From Abyssalbus ytuae (GTDB taxonomy: Bacteria; Bacteroidota; Bacteroidia; Flavobacteriales; Flavobacteriaceae), in the NCBI RefSeq assembly GCF_022807975.1, contig NZ_CP094358.1:1054001-1118000 (forward strand): a DNA stretch of 64,000 bases, in the 5' to 3' direction. This document shows positions 1 through 9,397 of this stretch, one piece after another (the stretch's first letter is position 1; each line of letters begins with the position of its first letter). Made by a program: the position numbers and the translations under genes. The notes beneath the pieces are model-generated. The model made no database searches. It was not told where the DNA came from and saw nothing but the letters and a program-made list of their open reading frames with translations.

Positions 1-744
1 CAAAGAAACCGCAAGTTTATTTTCAGAATTAAAAATAAAATCAAAACCGCCCCCCAGTTTCATGTTGGTAGGGATAAAGCTTTTTTCGCCTGCTTCATCA
101 TATTTAATACGGGGGCCGATGTTGGAAATATTAAATCCACCTCTCCAACGGCCATTATAATTGCTTAAAGCAAATTCTTTGGAGTTATAAAACCCGGAAA
201 TATCTACAGCAAAGGAACTGGCCGCTTTAGCATCAACAAATTCATCCGGAATTTTTAAGTCCGATCTTAAATAACGACCACTAACCGCCATTGAAAAATT
301 TTCACTAAGCCTTAATGCATATGTTGCGTCAATAGTTAATTCATTAGGCCTTTCCACTACTCCTATATCATCAGCGGTATTTCTTAATTCAATATCGCCT
401 AAGCTAAAATATTTTATACTTGCCGCCCACGCACTTCTTTCATTCATCCGATTGTATGCGGTAAGATTTAAAAGAGCGATGTCATTTACCAACTCGCTTA
501 AATATGGTGTATAGCTGGCTCCTATTCCAACTTTTTGCTTGGCAAAAACATATTTTGCGGGGTTCCATTGTTGAGAAAAAGCATCTGGTGAAGTAGCAAC
601 CCCCAGTTCTCCCATACCGCCGGCACGGGCATCTGAAGTTATGAGTAGAAATGGAACAGCAGTAGTAATAACTCTTGAATTATCCTGACAAATAACCTGG
701 CTAAAAACCAAGAGTGATGTAAATAGTAAGGTTAGTTTTTTCAT
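1..744 (-). CDS. porV: PorV, T9SS outer-membrane shuttle protein (5' part only)
   Basis: The minus-strand frame is open from an ATG at 744 to the window edge (248 codons, no stop), so the C-terminus lies outside. A signal peptide (MKKLTLLFTSLLVFSQVICQ) is followed by SDARAGGMGELGVAT and by QQWNPAKYVF, typical of the PorV/LptO branch of FadL-like 14-strand barrels. In the known system PorV receives T9SS cargo from the translocon and works with the PorU sortase in CTD removal and attachment. It is divergent from gldJ, another T9SS/gliding gene. porU, often a neighbour in related genomes, is not between them and may lie beyond the window. A TATATTTG -7-like box sits at 763-770 just upstream. The family call is confident; the length cannot be judged. 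Confidence 0.88.
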   Translation of the reverse strand, partial: MKKLTLLFTSLLVFSQVICQDNSRVITTAVPFLLITSDARAGGMGELGVATSPDAFSQQWNPAKYVFAKQKVGIGASYTPYLSELVNDIALLNLTAYNRMNERSAWAASIKYFSLGDIELRNTADDIGVVERPNELTIDATYALRLSENFSMAVSGRYLRSDLKIPDEFVDAKAASSFAVDISGFYNSKEFALSNYNGRWRGGFNISNIGPRIKYDEAGEKSFIPTNMKLGGGFDFIFNSENKLAVSL

Positions 745-1085
745 AAAAAATTTAAATTTGAACAAATATATAGTTTATACATTAAAGAAAGATTAAGTTC
801 GTATATTAAAGAAATATTAAGTTTTGGTTATCATAGTTTTTACATTTCATTAACGAATATTCAATAATTATCTTGTATTTATCAGTTCTTTTATTATCAA
901 AAAATATTCTTATTTTTTACTAATAGCAGATAATAAATAGATATTATACGCGTTCAAAAAGGGAGTGTTTAATCAAAATTTGTGGTAATTAATGAGTTGC
1001 AGTGTATAATTTTGTTTAAAATAATTGACTTTTTGTACTTAATTATTATATTGCATCCTATTTTGTACCATAACAAATCTTACGT
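745..1085. promoter_or_regulatory. Divergent porV/gldJ control region with a 19-bp direct repeat
   Basis: This AT-rich stretch separates two T9SS/gliding genes and holds no ORF. On the minus strand TATATTTG (763-770) fits the Bacteroidota -7 box for porV, but no TTG lies at the usual -33 distance. Where it should be there is a 19-nt direct repeat, at 781-799 and 805-823, with one mismatch and a 24-nt period. For gldJ only a weak candidate is seen (TTG 1033-1035 and an imperfect TATTTTG at 1059-1065). The repeat could be an activator site; that is inference. Confidence 0.45.
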
Positions 1086-2759
1086 ATGAAAAAATATTCA
1101 TTTAAAGTTTTATTTGCTTTTGCTTTAGCATCAATAGCTTTTACAGGATGTAAAAATTCTTCCGGTTCCAGGGATACCTCAAGGACCACCGGTTGGAAGA
1201 TTAATGCAAGGGAAGGAGGATTTCAGTACAATTCTAATTTCAGGGAGCAGGAAACCCCACCGGGAACAGTTTTTATTGAAGGTGGTACTTTTATAAAAGG
1301 TAAAGTTCAGGACGATGTGATGCACGATTGGAACAATACACCTACCCAACAACACGTTCAGTCATTTTACATGGATGAAACTGAGGTGACCAACAGGGAA
1401 TATTTAGAATACCTTGACTGGTTAAAGAGTGTATTTCCTCCTGATGTTCCAAAAAACAGGAATATCTATATAGGTGCTTTACCTGATACCCTGGTATGGC
1501 ATAACAGGCTTGGGTACAATGAAGTTATGGTAAACAATTATCTAAGACACCCCGCATATGGAAATTATCCTGTAGTAGGTGTAAACTGGGTGCAGGCTGT
1601 ACAATATGCCGAATGGAGGACTGACCGGGTGAATGAACTCATATTAGAACGTGAAGGATTTTTAGAAAGAAATACGGGTATTGCTGCTTATAACGGAGAA
1701 ACTCAGGGTGGTACATTTAGCACCGAAACATACTTAAATACTCCTTCCGATACTTATGGAGGCAGAATAGACTCACTTCAGGGAAGAGTAAAAAGAGACT
1801 CTGTCAATGTTTTTGCTAAAAGACAAAGCGGGCTATTATCCCCCGATTTTAGGTTACCTACTGAAACGGAATGGGAATATGCTGCATCTGCTTTAGTTGG
1901 TAAAAGAGAATACAATAACTACAGAGGTAGAAAAAAATATCCATGGAACGGAGAATACACACGTTCCGGCAAAAGAAGATTCAGAGGAGATCAGCTTGAA
2001 AACTTTAAGCAAGGTACCGGTGATTATGGTGGAATTGCAGGTTGGTCTGATGATGGTGCAGATATTACCGCAGAAGTTAAATCATATCCCCCTAATGATT
2101 ATGGGCTGTATGATATGGCAGGTAATGTTTCGGAATGGGTAGCTGATGTATACCGGCCGATTGTAGATGATGATGCGAATGACTTTAATTACTACAGAGG
2201 AAACGTTTACATGAAAGCATCAATAGATGAAAATGGAAAAGTACAGGTAATTGATCCCAATACAATAGTATATGACACCTTAAGCAACGGTAAAATTGTT
2301 ATCAGGGATCTTCCCGGTCAGTTAGCAACTGTTCCATTAAATGAAGATGATACTTATTTAAGAACAAATTTTGATAAGAGTGATAACCGTAATTACAGAG
2401 ATGGAGATCCGGGATCAACAAGATATTTTAATTTGTTTTATGGGGAGAGTGAAGATAGTGATGACCCCAATAAAAGGATGTATAATTCACCTCTTCATTC
2501 GGTAAGAAGAGACTCTTTAGGAAATATCGTGAAGGATTATGATAAAACTAATGGCAGAACTACTTTAATAGACGACGAAACAAGAGTTTATAAAGGAGGT
2601 TCCTGGAAAGACAGAGCCTATTGGCTCGATCCGGCACAAAGAAGATATTTGCCACAATATATGGCCACTGACTATATAGGTTTCAGATGTGCTGTTTCCC
2701 GTGTAGGTGCCAAAGCTAAAAGAAACAAAACCCCTAGAAATGTAGGGCCCAAAAGTTAA
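1086..2759 (+). CDS. gldJ: GldJ, gliding motility lipoprotein (FGE-sulfatase-like)
   Basis: Predicted 557-residue lipoprotein. The signal peptide ends in a lipobox with Cys22 (AFTGC). The rest is a formylglycine-generating-enzyme-like (FGE-sulfatase) fold: start at GTVFIEGGTFIKGK (about residue 59), DETEVTNREY, RLPTETEWEYAA, DMAGNVSEWV, and the C-terminal VYKGGSWKDRAYWLDPAQRR...YIGFRCA. In Flavobacterium GldJ is an essential periplasmic partner of the GldKLMN/T9SS motor; enzyme activity has not been assigned to it. Length and composition fit GldJ rather than GldK, and the divergent porV and the downstream murF agree with flavobacterial gene order. A strong hairpin terminator follows, only 12 bases before murF. 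Confidence 0.93.
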   Translation: MKKYSFKVLFAFALASIAFTGCKNSSGSRDTSRTTGWKINAREGGFQYNSNFREQETPPGTVFIEGGTFIKGKVQDDVMHDWNNTPTQQHVQSFYMDETEVTNREYLEYLDWLKSVFPPDVPKNRNIYIGALPDTLVWHNRLGYNEVMVNNYLRHPAYGNYPVVGVNWVQAVQYAEWRTDRVNELILEREGFLERNTGIAAYNGETQGGTFSTETYLNTPSDTYGGRIDSLQGRVKRDSVNVFAKRQSGLLSPDFRLPTETEWEYAASALVGKREYNNYRGRKKYPWNGEYTRSGKRRFRGDQLENFKQGTGDYGGIAGWSDDGADITAEVKSYPPNDYGLYDMAGNVSEWVADVYRPIVDDDANDFNYYRGNVYMKASIDENGKVQVIDPNTIVYDTLSNGKIVIRDLPGQLATVPLNEDDTYLRTNFDKSDNRNYRDGDPGSTRYFNLFYGESEDSDDPNKRMYNSPLHSVRRDSLGNIVKDYDKTNGRTTLIDDETRVYKGGSWKDRAYWLDPAQRRYLPQYMATDYIGFRCAVSRVGAKAKRNKTPRNVGPKS

Positions 2760-2784
2760 TATTAGCTGTTAAGATAAATATTTT

Positions 2785-2814
2785 AAGCCTTGTCCCACAG
2801 GACAGGGCTTTTTT
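2785..2814 (+). terminator. Intrinsic terminator between gldJ and murF
   Basis: An 11-bp stem (2785-2795 with 2800-2810, one G-U pair) closes a CACA loop and runs into a T tract (2809-2814). It ends 12 bases before the murF ATG. Confidence 0.85.
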
Positions 2815-2826
2815 AATAACCGATCA

Positions 2827-4110
2827 ATGAATATAGAAAAATTACATTCTTTATATCTTAATTGTTCCAATGCTTGTACCGATACAAGACAAATTCAAAA
2901 GAATAATATGTTTTTTGCTTTGAAGGGACCTAATTTCAATGGTAATAAATATGCAGAAGAAGCCATTAAAAAAGGAGCCCTGTATGCGGTTGTTGATGAA
3001 GAAAAATATCTAAAAAATAATGACAGAATTATTTTAGTTGACAATGTCCAGAAAGCATTACAACAATTAGCCACCTATCACAGAAATTTTTTAGGACTAA
3101 AAATACTCTCTTTAACAGGAAGTAATGGGAAAACTACCACCAAAGAACTTATAAACGCTGTCCTCTCTAAAAAATACAATACTGTTGCCACAAAAGGAAA
3201 TTTAAATAATCATATAGGAGTACCTCTTACTTTGCTATCCATGAATAAAAATACTGAATTTGGTATTGTTGAAATGGGAGCCAATCATTTAAAAGAAATA
3301 GAAACACTCTGCTCCATTACTCATCCGGATTACGGATATATAACAAATTTTGGAAAAGCCCATTTAGAAGGTTTTGGAAGTGTAGAAGGAGTTATTAAAG
3401 GAAAAACTGAGTTGTACGATTATTTAATTAATAATGACAAAACTGTCTTTTGCAATGCCAATGATTCAATACAAATTCAAAAACTAAAAGATTACAAGAA
3501 GAAATTTTGTTTCGGTTCAGACATAAGTGTGGATGTAAAAATAATACAGAAAAAGAGTAACAATGCAAATGTTACCGTTTGGGTAGAGGATGTTATAATT
3601 GAAAGCCAACTTATAGGTAATTATAATTTTACAAATATTGCTTCAGCCATATGTATTGGAAAACACTTTAATATTCCCTTAAACAAAATTAAAGAAGCCA
3701 TAGAAGGATATGTACCCACAAATAATAGATCACAGCTAATCATTAAAGACAATAAAAAAATTGTTATGGATGCGTATAATGCTAACCCAAGCAGTATGAA
3801 AGCAGCACTCGATAATTTTGCTTCTCTGCCTGATGCCAATAAAATAATTTTTCTGGGAGATATGTTTGAATTGGGAGAAACATCATTTGAAGAGCATCAA
3901 TTTATTTCAGAATATGCATCTCATCAACGTTTTAATGAAATATTCTTAATTGGTGAAAATTTCTATAAAACAGAGAATAGCAAAGCAAAAAAGTTTAAAA
4001 CTTTTACTGATTTTGAAACTTTTATAAAATCTTATAATGTTAGAGAAGGTATAATCTTAATTAAAGGCTCACGCGGCATGGCTTTAGAAAGAATTTTACC
4101 ACTTATCTGA
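2827..4110 (+). CDS. murF: UDP-N-acetylmuramoyl-tripeptide--D-alanyl-D-alanine ligase
   Basis: Cytoplasmic Mur ligase that adds D-Ala-D-Ala to UDP-MurNAc-tripeptide, the last cytosolic step of peptidoglycan precursor assembly. The 427-residue protein has the MurF domain order: an N-terminal UDP-binding part (SNACTDTRQIQKNNMFFALKG), the ATP-binding central domain with GSNGKTTTKE (Lys102), the EMGANHLKEIETL and NFGKAHLEGFGS segments, and a C-terminal domain with DAYNANPSSMKAAL, FLGDMFELG and IKGSRGMALERIL. Length is normal. It is the usual downstream neighbour of gldJ in flavobacteria, but the terminator right before it means it needs read-through or a promoter overlapping that hairpin. Confidence 0.95.
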   Translation: MNIEKLHSLYLNCSNACTDTRQIQKNNMFFALKGPNFNGNKYAEEAIKKGALYAVVDEEKYLKNNDRIILVDNVQKALQQLATYHRNFLGLKILSLTGSNGKTTTKELINAVLSKKYNTVATKGNLNNHIGVPLTLLSMNKNTEFGIVEMGANHLKEIETLCSITHPDYGYITNFGKAHLEGFGSVEGVIKGKTELYDYLINNDKTVFCNANDSIQIQKLKDYKKKFCFGSDISVDVKIIQKKSNNANVTVWVEDVIIESQLIGNYNFTNIASAICIGKHFNIPLNKIKEAIEGYVPTNNRSQLIIKDNKKIVMDAYNANPSSMKAALDNFASLPDANKIIFLGDMFELGETSFEEHQFISEYASHQRFNEIFLIGENFYKTENSKAKKFKTFTDFETFIKSYNVREGIILIKGSRGMALERILPLI

Positions 4111-4296
4111 AAATTTCATATTTTTATTGTATATTTGTTTGCATTCCCAAATTTACTTCTTGATTATTCCTGCTTAATTTATTTAGTTGAAATTTTTTAA
4201 TTATAAAAAAATAAAAACATTATTAATGGTTTTCTGAATAAACGCAATTAATTTTTCAGAAATATTGGTAATAGTTAAATTCAAACAAATCCTTAG

Positions 4297-4325
4297 AAAA
4301 GCTTCAGTATTCCTGAAGCTTTTTT
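4297..4325 (+). terminator. Intrinsic terminator after murF
   Basis: Stem AGCTTCAG (4300-4307) with CTGAAGCT (4313-4320), extended by A/T pairs, loop TATTC, followed by a T tract. Its distance of about 190 bases from the murF stop is long. Confidence 0.75.
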
Positions 4326-4373
4326 CTTTCCTACAATTTTTCAGGATTAATAAATAATTCAATGAAGGATAAA

Positions 4374-4512
4374 ATGTATAAATAGAAAAAGGCTGGCCAA
4401 AAAGTATTTTTTATCATTAATTTCCAACTAAGCATACAAATTTAGAGGGGTAGCTTAACTACAACTTAATGTAAAACAAAATATATGTCTTCCTGGCCAG
4501 CCTTTTATACAT
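4374..4512. repeat. Long inverted-repeat element (MITE-like or bidirectional terminator)
   Basis: Perfect 13-bp arms at 4387-4399 and 4494-4506 (AAAAGGCTGGCCA and its complement). Pairing resumes outside (4374-4382 with 4504-4512) after a 5-nt bulge. The arms enclose about 94 bases of AT-rich non-coding DNA. It sits between convergent genes, and the arms are flanked by A and T runs, so it could end transcripts from both sides; its size also fits a small non-autonomous element. No transposase is present. Confidence 0.5.
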
Positions 4513-4556
4513 GGAAGAAAGGGCTTAATTCCTATTCGTTTCTTATATTAGTAAAG

Positions 4557-6749
4557 TTATCCTTTAATGACTTTATGTAAAGAAACTTTATTATTCACCT
4601 TAAGTTTCACTATGTAAATTTGCTTGGAAAGACCTGAAAAATCTATTGTATTTGATAACACTTTCCCCTGCTTAACTTTTTCTCCGGAAAGCGTAAAAAT
4701 TTCATAACTTGCTTCAGCATCACTTACACCATTAAGTATGGTTACACTATTTCCTGCCGGGATAGGATATAATTTTAGTTTTTTACTATTAAAGTAATTG
4801 TAGCTCTCACCTATAGTTGAATCAGAATTACTTCCAGCAGTTTTTTCTGTAGTTGTTTCCTCGGTGGTGTTTTCACATCCCAAAGCAAAATTGGCCGTAA
4901 CTGAAATATCACCCACAACATTAACATCAGTCCTTGGGTTTTCCGTACTGCCATCACTCCAACCTACAAATAGATAACCAGCCGGAGGAATAGCCCCTAC
5001 CATTGTACCATCTTCTCCCTGATTTACAGTTTGGTTTGTATTTCCCATAATACTCCCATTTTCACCTGCAACATAGTTTAGGCCATAGGTATTATCTCCA
5101 TTATCTTCATTTGCTTCAAAAGTCGCTGTAACAGTTATATTTCCTGTAACATTAACATCAGTTCTCGGATTTTCAGTACTACCATCACTCCAGCTAACAA
5201 ATTTATAACCACTGTTTGCTATTGCTTCAACACTGGCACCATTTCCGGAATACTCTACAACTTGAGGTGTCACTCCGCTAATGCTACCATTAGCCCCGGC
5301 AGTATAAGTCAAAGTATATGTAACCTGTACGTTTCCGGTATACTCATAAGCACCTATGTCTATAATCGATTGAACCGGCCTTACATTTCCTGAAAAATCT
5401 TCCAATCCGTATTGAGCATATACATCATCAATAGATGATATATCAAACCCTTTATTAATTACGGGGCTATTCTCAAGAGGTCTGAAATCTAAATTTGCAG
5501 CATCAACATATAAAGGTTCCGAATTAACTATAGAATGTTCTCCTAGTGTATATCCCTGATTAGTGTATTTATTGTTATAATATAAATTGTAATCAGACTC
5601 CAATAAAGGCATGTCAGGATTAGCCAAATACCCCCCATCTCTTATTGCGGCACCCTCTTTAGTACCGGTAATTATTGTATTATAAACTTTTACAGGCATA
5701 TATGTAATACCGGCTGGATCATCATTCAGATTGACTCTTACATGAAGTCCCTGATCATAATTATCGGTTATCACACAGTTGTAAAGGTTAAGAGCAGCAC
5801 CAATGCTTACCTTAACTCCCGGATTAGTATCATTAGATTCTCCATCATGGTCATATCCATTATCAGAAAAAATACAATTAATAGCGGTTACGGTTTTTGG
5901 AGCATAATTATCACCCTCTCTTCTCCATACTTTAAGACCTCCTGAATCATTCCCGTAAGATTTACAGTTAATCATTATTGCATTACTATTCAGGTCAAAA
6001 CCATCTTCGGCATTATTCCAGGTATTGCAATTAATAAACTTTATTTCTTCTCCTCCAAAACTATGAAAGCCATCCGCATCACTGTTTTCAGGAGTTCTAT
6101 CATCATCTACATTGTACACATTTACATTCTCTACCAATATATTTTTACATGGTTCACCTGTAGCAGCTGATGCCGATCCCCGTAATTGAAACCCATTTGT
6201 TTGCAAATCATGGATTTCCAAATCCCTAAACTCACTATTGGTTGTACCACTTAATCTTGGTCCGTGATCACAACCATATATTTCAGCGTTGCTTAGTTTT
6301 AAACCGGTATTATTGCCCTCGGCTACATATGAATATTCCCTGCCAATAATTTTTAACGGCCCTTGAATATGTACATTCGATACTCCAACAGGCAATTTTA
6401 CCCCAAACTGCGAAGGTATAATACTTGCATCACTTATAATTGTATGACCAGGGTAAGGCTTAATTACAATAGGCTGATCTTCTGACCCACCACTACTGGT
6501 CATGTAAATTGAGCCATATGAAGCAGCTTGTACAATTACTACTGTATCCCCTGGTTTTAATCCTACTCTAAACCAATCTCCCTGCAAATCATGTTTGGGC
6601 TGTTCCAGAGTTCCGGGCCATTTATTACTTGAACCATTTCCTAAATAATTGTCCCTGTCTACATAATAAACTTGGGCAAAAGCATTATTCATTAGTAATA
6701 ACAGAATAATTACCATTGCATTTTTAAAAATTAAATTACTAGTTTTCAT
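4557..6749 (-). CDS. Secreted PL9-like beta-helix protein with T9SS C-terminal domain
   Basis: 730 residues from the ATG at 6749. An upstream in-frame ATG at 6797 would only add 16 residues before a clear signal peptide (MKTSNLIFKNAMVIILLLLM...AFAQ), so 6749 is preferred. Residues about 27-450 form a right-handed parallel beta-helix; the pair of motifs DADGFHSFGGEE and AEDGFDLNSNAIMINCKSYGN resembles polysaccharide lyase family 9 pectate lyases. Two InlB-type B repeats follow (YTAGANGSISG and YVAGENGSIMG, each with GWSDGSTENPRTDVNV or its SWSDGS variant). The last 75 or so residues (KLYPIPAGNSVTI...KVSLHKVIKG) are a type A T9SS sorting domain, predicting secretion through the system of porV/gldJ. 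The gene stands alone with no SusCD or other CAZyme, so the substrate is open: pectin-like glycan is inference. Confidence 0.82.
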   Translation of the reverse strand: MKTSNLIFKNAMVIILLLLMNNAFAQVYYVDRDNYLGNGSSNKWPGTLEQPKHDLQGDWFRVGLKPGDTVVIVQAASYGSIYMTSSGGSEDQPIVIKPYPGHTIISDASIIPSQFGVKLPVGVSNVHIQGPLKIIGREYSYVAEGNNTGLKLSNAEIYGCDHGPRLSGTTNSEFRDLEIHDLQTNGFQLRGSASAATGEPCKNILVENVNVYNVDDDRTPENSDADGFHSFGGEEIKFINCNTWNNAEDGFDLNSNAIMINCKSYGNDSGGLKVWRREGDNYAPKTVTAINCIFSDNGYDHDGESNDTNPGVKVSIGAALNLYNCVITDNYDQGLHVRVNLNDDPAGITYMPVKVYNTIITGTKEGAAIRDGGYLANPDMPLLESDYNLYYNNKYTNQGYTLGEHSIVNSEPLYVDAANLDFRPLENSPVINKGFDISSIDDVYAQYGLEDFSGNVRPVQSIIDIGAYEYTGNVQVTYTLTYTAGANGSISGVTPQVVEYSGNGASVEAIANSGYKFVSWSDGSTENPRTDVNVTGNITVTATFEANEDNGDNTYGLNYVAGENGSIMGNTNQTVNQGEDGTMVGAIPPAGYLFVGWSDGSTENPRTDVNVVGDISVTANFALGCENTTEETTTEKTAGSNSDSTIGESYNYFNSKKLKLYPIPAGNSVTILNGVSDAEASYEIFTLSGEKVKQGKVLSNTIDFSGLSKQIYIVKLKVNNKVSLHKVIKG

Positions 6750-7169
6750 TTTTCTGGTTTTTGTTAAGTTCACAATTAATTTTTCTACTTGCTGCAAAAT
6801 ATTTTTTTGGGTGATTTGTTGTTTTTATAAATCGGCATCTACACAATTTGTCTAAGCTATAATTTCAAGACCTGTTATAGCTCAATACAGTTATCACGTA
6901 ATGATTTGATTTGAATACCTCAAATACTGAATGAACATATTTTTCCGATTTTAAATTTATCCCCTCAATAAGCTTTTATTTGTACATTAGCTTAATAATC
7001 AAATATATGGACATGCCTAATGGGATGCATCACTATAAAATAGTATAATTATAAATACCTAAAAAGAGGTATAAAGGAATGATGTGCGTGTGCATATATT
7101 GCAGGGAGTTTATGATTTTTAGGGAAGTTGTTGTATAGATTTAATAATCAATAACTTAATAAATAATTA
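6750..7169. other. Intergenic region between divergent beta-helix and kinase genes
   Basis: No ORF. It should hold promoters for both flanking genes. The only good -7-like box is TATATTTG on the minus strand (7000-7007), about 250 bases from the beta-helix start and without a matching -33 TTG. I see no clear promoter for the kinase gene. Confidence 0.4.
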
Positions 7170-9356
7170 ATGAAAATCATTAAATTAATTTTATCAGTAT
7201 TAGTCTGTTTTTTTCTTTTTCCCAGTATAGCCCAAGAAGCCCCAAACAATCAAGACTTCATTGCTCATACAGAAAATGTTAACACCAAACAAACTATAGA
7301 TTCTTTAATTCTATTATGTGATGAATATCGCTTTTCTGATCCTCCAAAAGCTTTAAATTACATAAAAGACGCTCTTACAATAAGTAAAACTTGTCAAGAT
7401 AATCGAAGGATTGCCAGTAGTTATTATAGCTTAGGGCTATTGTATAATCAATCAGGAAATTTTGATCTGGCTTTAGATAGTTTTAGAAACGCTGCCAGAT
7501 TTATCAAAAAAAAGGGGGACAGTCTCAGTCTCCCTATCATTAAATGCTATCATCAAATTGGGATGACATACTTTCACAAAAACGATTATCCGGAAGCTTT
7601 AAGTATTCTCACCGATATAGCAGAAAAAGCCCAAAAGCTTGATTATGCCCACGAGTTGACTTTAATAAATATAAATATAGCTTTGGTACTTTATCAACTA
7701 AAAAATTATACTTCATCTATAAAGCGACTTGAGCCATATTTAAAAAAGAAACTTGATAAAACCACAGAAGCCACAATTTACAACAATATTGGCATGGCAT
7801 ATCAAGCTCTTAAGGAAACAGACAAGGCCCTAAAATATTATCACACAAGCAAAGAAATTTGTGAAGATATAAAGAACAACCCATGTGAATTAAAATCTTT
7901 AGGAAATATTGCCAATATTTATTTAGAGCAAGATGACTACGATAATGCTATTACCTCACTGCTTCAAATAATGAAATTAGAAGAAGCTCTTGGCTATAAA
8001 ACCGATTTGATCGTAACTTATAATAGTATTGGTGTAGCCTATAGAGCAAATAAAAACTTTGAAGAAGGAATAAAATATATTCATAAAAGTGAGCAATTAG
8101 CCAAGGAAACCAAATCTTTTAACTTTTTAAAAACTATATATCTAAGTCTTGCAGTAGCTTATCAGGAAAATGAACAATATGAAAAGGCAATCGACTACTT
8201 ATACTCCCATAAATATCTCTCCGACAGTTTGTTGAAAGTCGAAAAAAGCAAGCAGATTTCAGAGCTTATAGTAAAATATCAGACCAAAGAAAAAGAGCAG
8301 GAAATATCCTTACTTAAAAAAGATAAAGAGATACAATCTATTTTAATAGAAAAGCAAGAAGTAGAATTAAAAAGAAAAAAATTAGCAGAAATTCTTAAAG
8401 AACAGGAAATAGCAGGACTTAAAAATATTAATAATCTGAATCTTATTTCATTACAATGGAGAAAAGAAGAATCAGAAAAAAAAATGGCACAACTTAATCT
8501 CTTACAAAAAGATAAAGAACTGCAATCTCAGGTGCTTAAAAACAAACAATTTGAATTAAATGAGAAAATTCTGGAACGAAATTCAATTATAACAGGATTT
8601 GTTATTTTGCTTATAACTGCTTCAATAATGATTTTTACTTATCATCAAAAACTAAAAAATAAAGAATTAATAGCAAGTAAAAACGAAGAAATTAATAAAC
8701 AGGAAACTTTAAAATTACTTCGCGACCAAGAAATAAAAAGTATAAAAAACAATATTGAATGGCAGGAAAAAGAAAGGAAAAGAATCTCAAGAGAACTACA
8801 TGATGGTATAGCCCCATCTATAGCCGCTATAAAATTGGGGCTTTTAAAAGTAAAAGATAGCCATACTGATGACAAAAAATTAGAAAAACTAATATCAATT
8901 ACAGATAATACATATGATGAAATACGTACTATCTCCCACAATTTTTCTTCTCCCAGAATAATCAATACTCCCTTTATTAATTTAATAGAAGATTATTTAA
9001 ATGAAATTAAAGATAGCTTTTCCCCACTAAAGATCGATTTTATTTGTAATTGTAAACAAAAAATAAATCACATAAGAGATGAAATTAAAGTAGAACTTTA
9101 CAGAATAATTCAAGAAAGTATGAGTAATGTAGTAAAGCACTCCAAATCTGACTATACTTTATTGCAATTAACATGCAGCAACGAATATTTAAACCTGTTT
9201 ATAGAAGATAATGGTATAGGATTTAACACCTATAAAAAAAGCTCTGGTATAGGAATAAATAGTATTAAATCAAGAGTAAATATTTTAAAAGGCGATATTA
9301 ATATAGATTCAGCAATAAATAGAGGAACCATTATCAACATAAACGTACCTTACTAA
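7170..9356 (+). CDS. TPR-containing sensor histidine kinase (HisKA_3/NarL type)
   Basis: 728-residue membrane sensor kinase. A signal peptide (residues 1-21, ending SIAQ) leads into an extracytoplasmic array of tetratricopeptide repeats (about 50-360; for example ATIYNNIGMAYQALKETDKALKYYH), a coiled coil, one transmembrane helix near 473-492 (SIITGFVILLITASIMIF) and a second coiled coil. The cytoplasmic part has the HisKA_3 dimerisation box ERKRISRELHDGIAPS with phospho-acceptor His near 544, and a C-terminal HATPase_c with IEDNGIGFN and SSGIGINSIKSRV. It probably passes phosphate to the regulator 41 bp downstream. The signal sensed is unknown; TPR sensors of this type are common in Bacteroidota. 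Confidence 0.92.
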   Translation: MKIIKLILSVLVCFFLFPSIAQEAPNNQDFIAHTENVNTKQTIDSLILLCDEYRFSDPPKALNYIKDALTISKTCQDNRRIASSYYSLGLLYNQSGNFDLALDSFRNAARFIKKKGDSLSLPIIKCYHQIGMTYFHKNDYPEALSILTDIAEKAQKLDYAHELTLININIALVLYQLKNYTSSIKRLEPYLKKKLDKTTEATIYNNIGMAYQALKETDKALKYYHTSKEICEDIKNNPCELKSLGNIANIYLEQDDYDNAITSLLQIMKLEEALGYKTDLIVTYNSIGVAYRANKNFEEGIKYIHKSEQLAKETKSFNFLKTIYLSLAVAYQENEQYEKAIDYLYSHKYLSDSLLKVEKSKQISELIVKYQTKEKEQEISLLKKDKEIQSILIEKQEVELKRKKLAEILKEQEIAGLKNINNLNLISLQWRKEESEKKMAQLNLLQKDKELQSQVLKNKQFELNEKILERNSIITGFVILLITASIMIFTYHQKLKNKELIASKNEEINKQETLKLLRDQEIKSIKNNIEWQEKERKRISRELHDGIAPSIAAIKLGLLKVKDSHTDDKKLEKLISITDNTYDEIRTISHNFSSPRIINTPFINLIEDYLNEIKDSFSPLKIDFICNCKQKINHIRDEIKVELYRIIQESMSNVVKHSKSDYTLLQLTCSNEYLNLFIEDNGIGFNTYKKSSGIGINSIKSRVNILKGDINIDSAINRGTIININVPY

Positions 9357-9397
9357 CCCATCCCAAATAGCCCAATCAAAACCATTTCTTTAAAGCA

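Larger units (their letters stand above)
4111..4556. other. Intergenic region between convergent murF and beta-helix gene
   Basis: No ORF of note. It contains a normal intrinsic terminator for murF at about 4297-4325 and a separate long inverted-repeat element at 4374-4512, annotated individually. The rest is AT-rich with nothing recognised. Confidence 0.6.

Noticed and set aside
1059-1065. gldJ promoter
   Set aside because: TATTTTG does not align with TAnnTTTG and the distance to the TTG is 23 nt; too weak to annotate as a separate feature.
1897-2142. 81-codon ORF inside gldJ
   Set aside because: Lies wholly within gldJ in another frame and shows no recognisable protein sequence.
6798-7169. 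Regulatory link between the two-component system and the beta-helix gene
   Set aside because: Only adjacency supports it; no shared motif is visible in the region between them.
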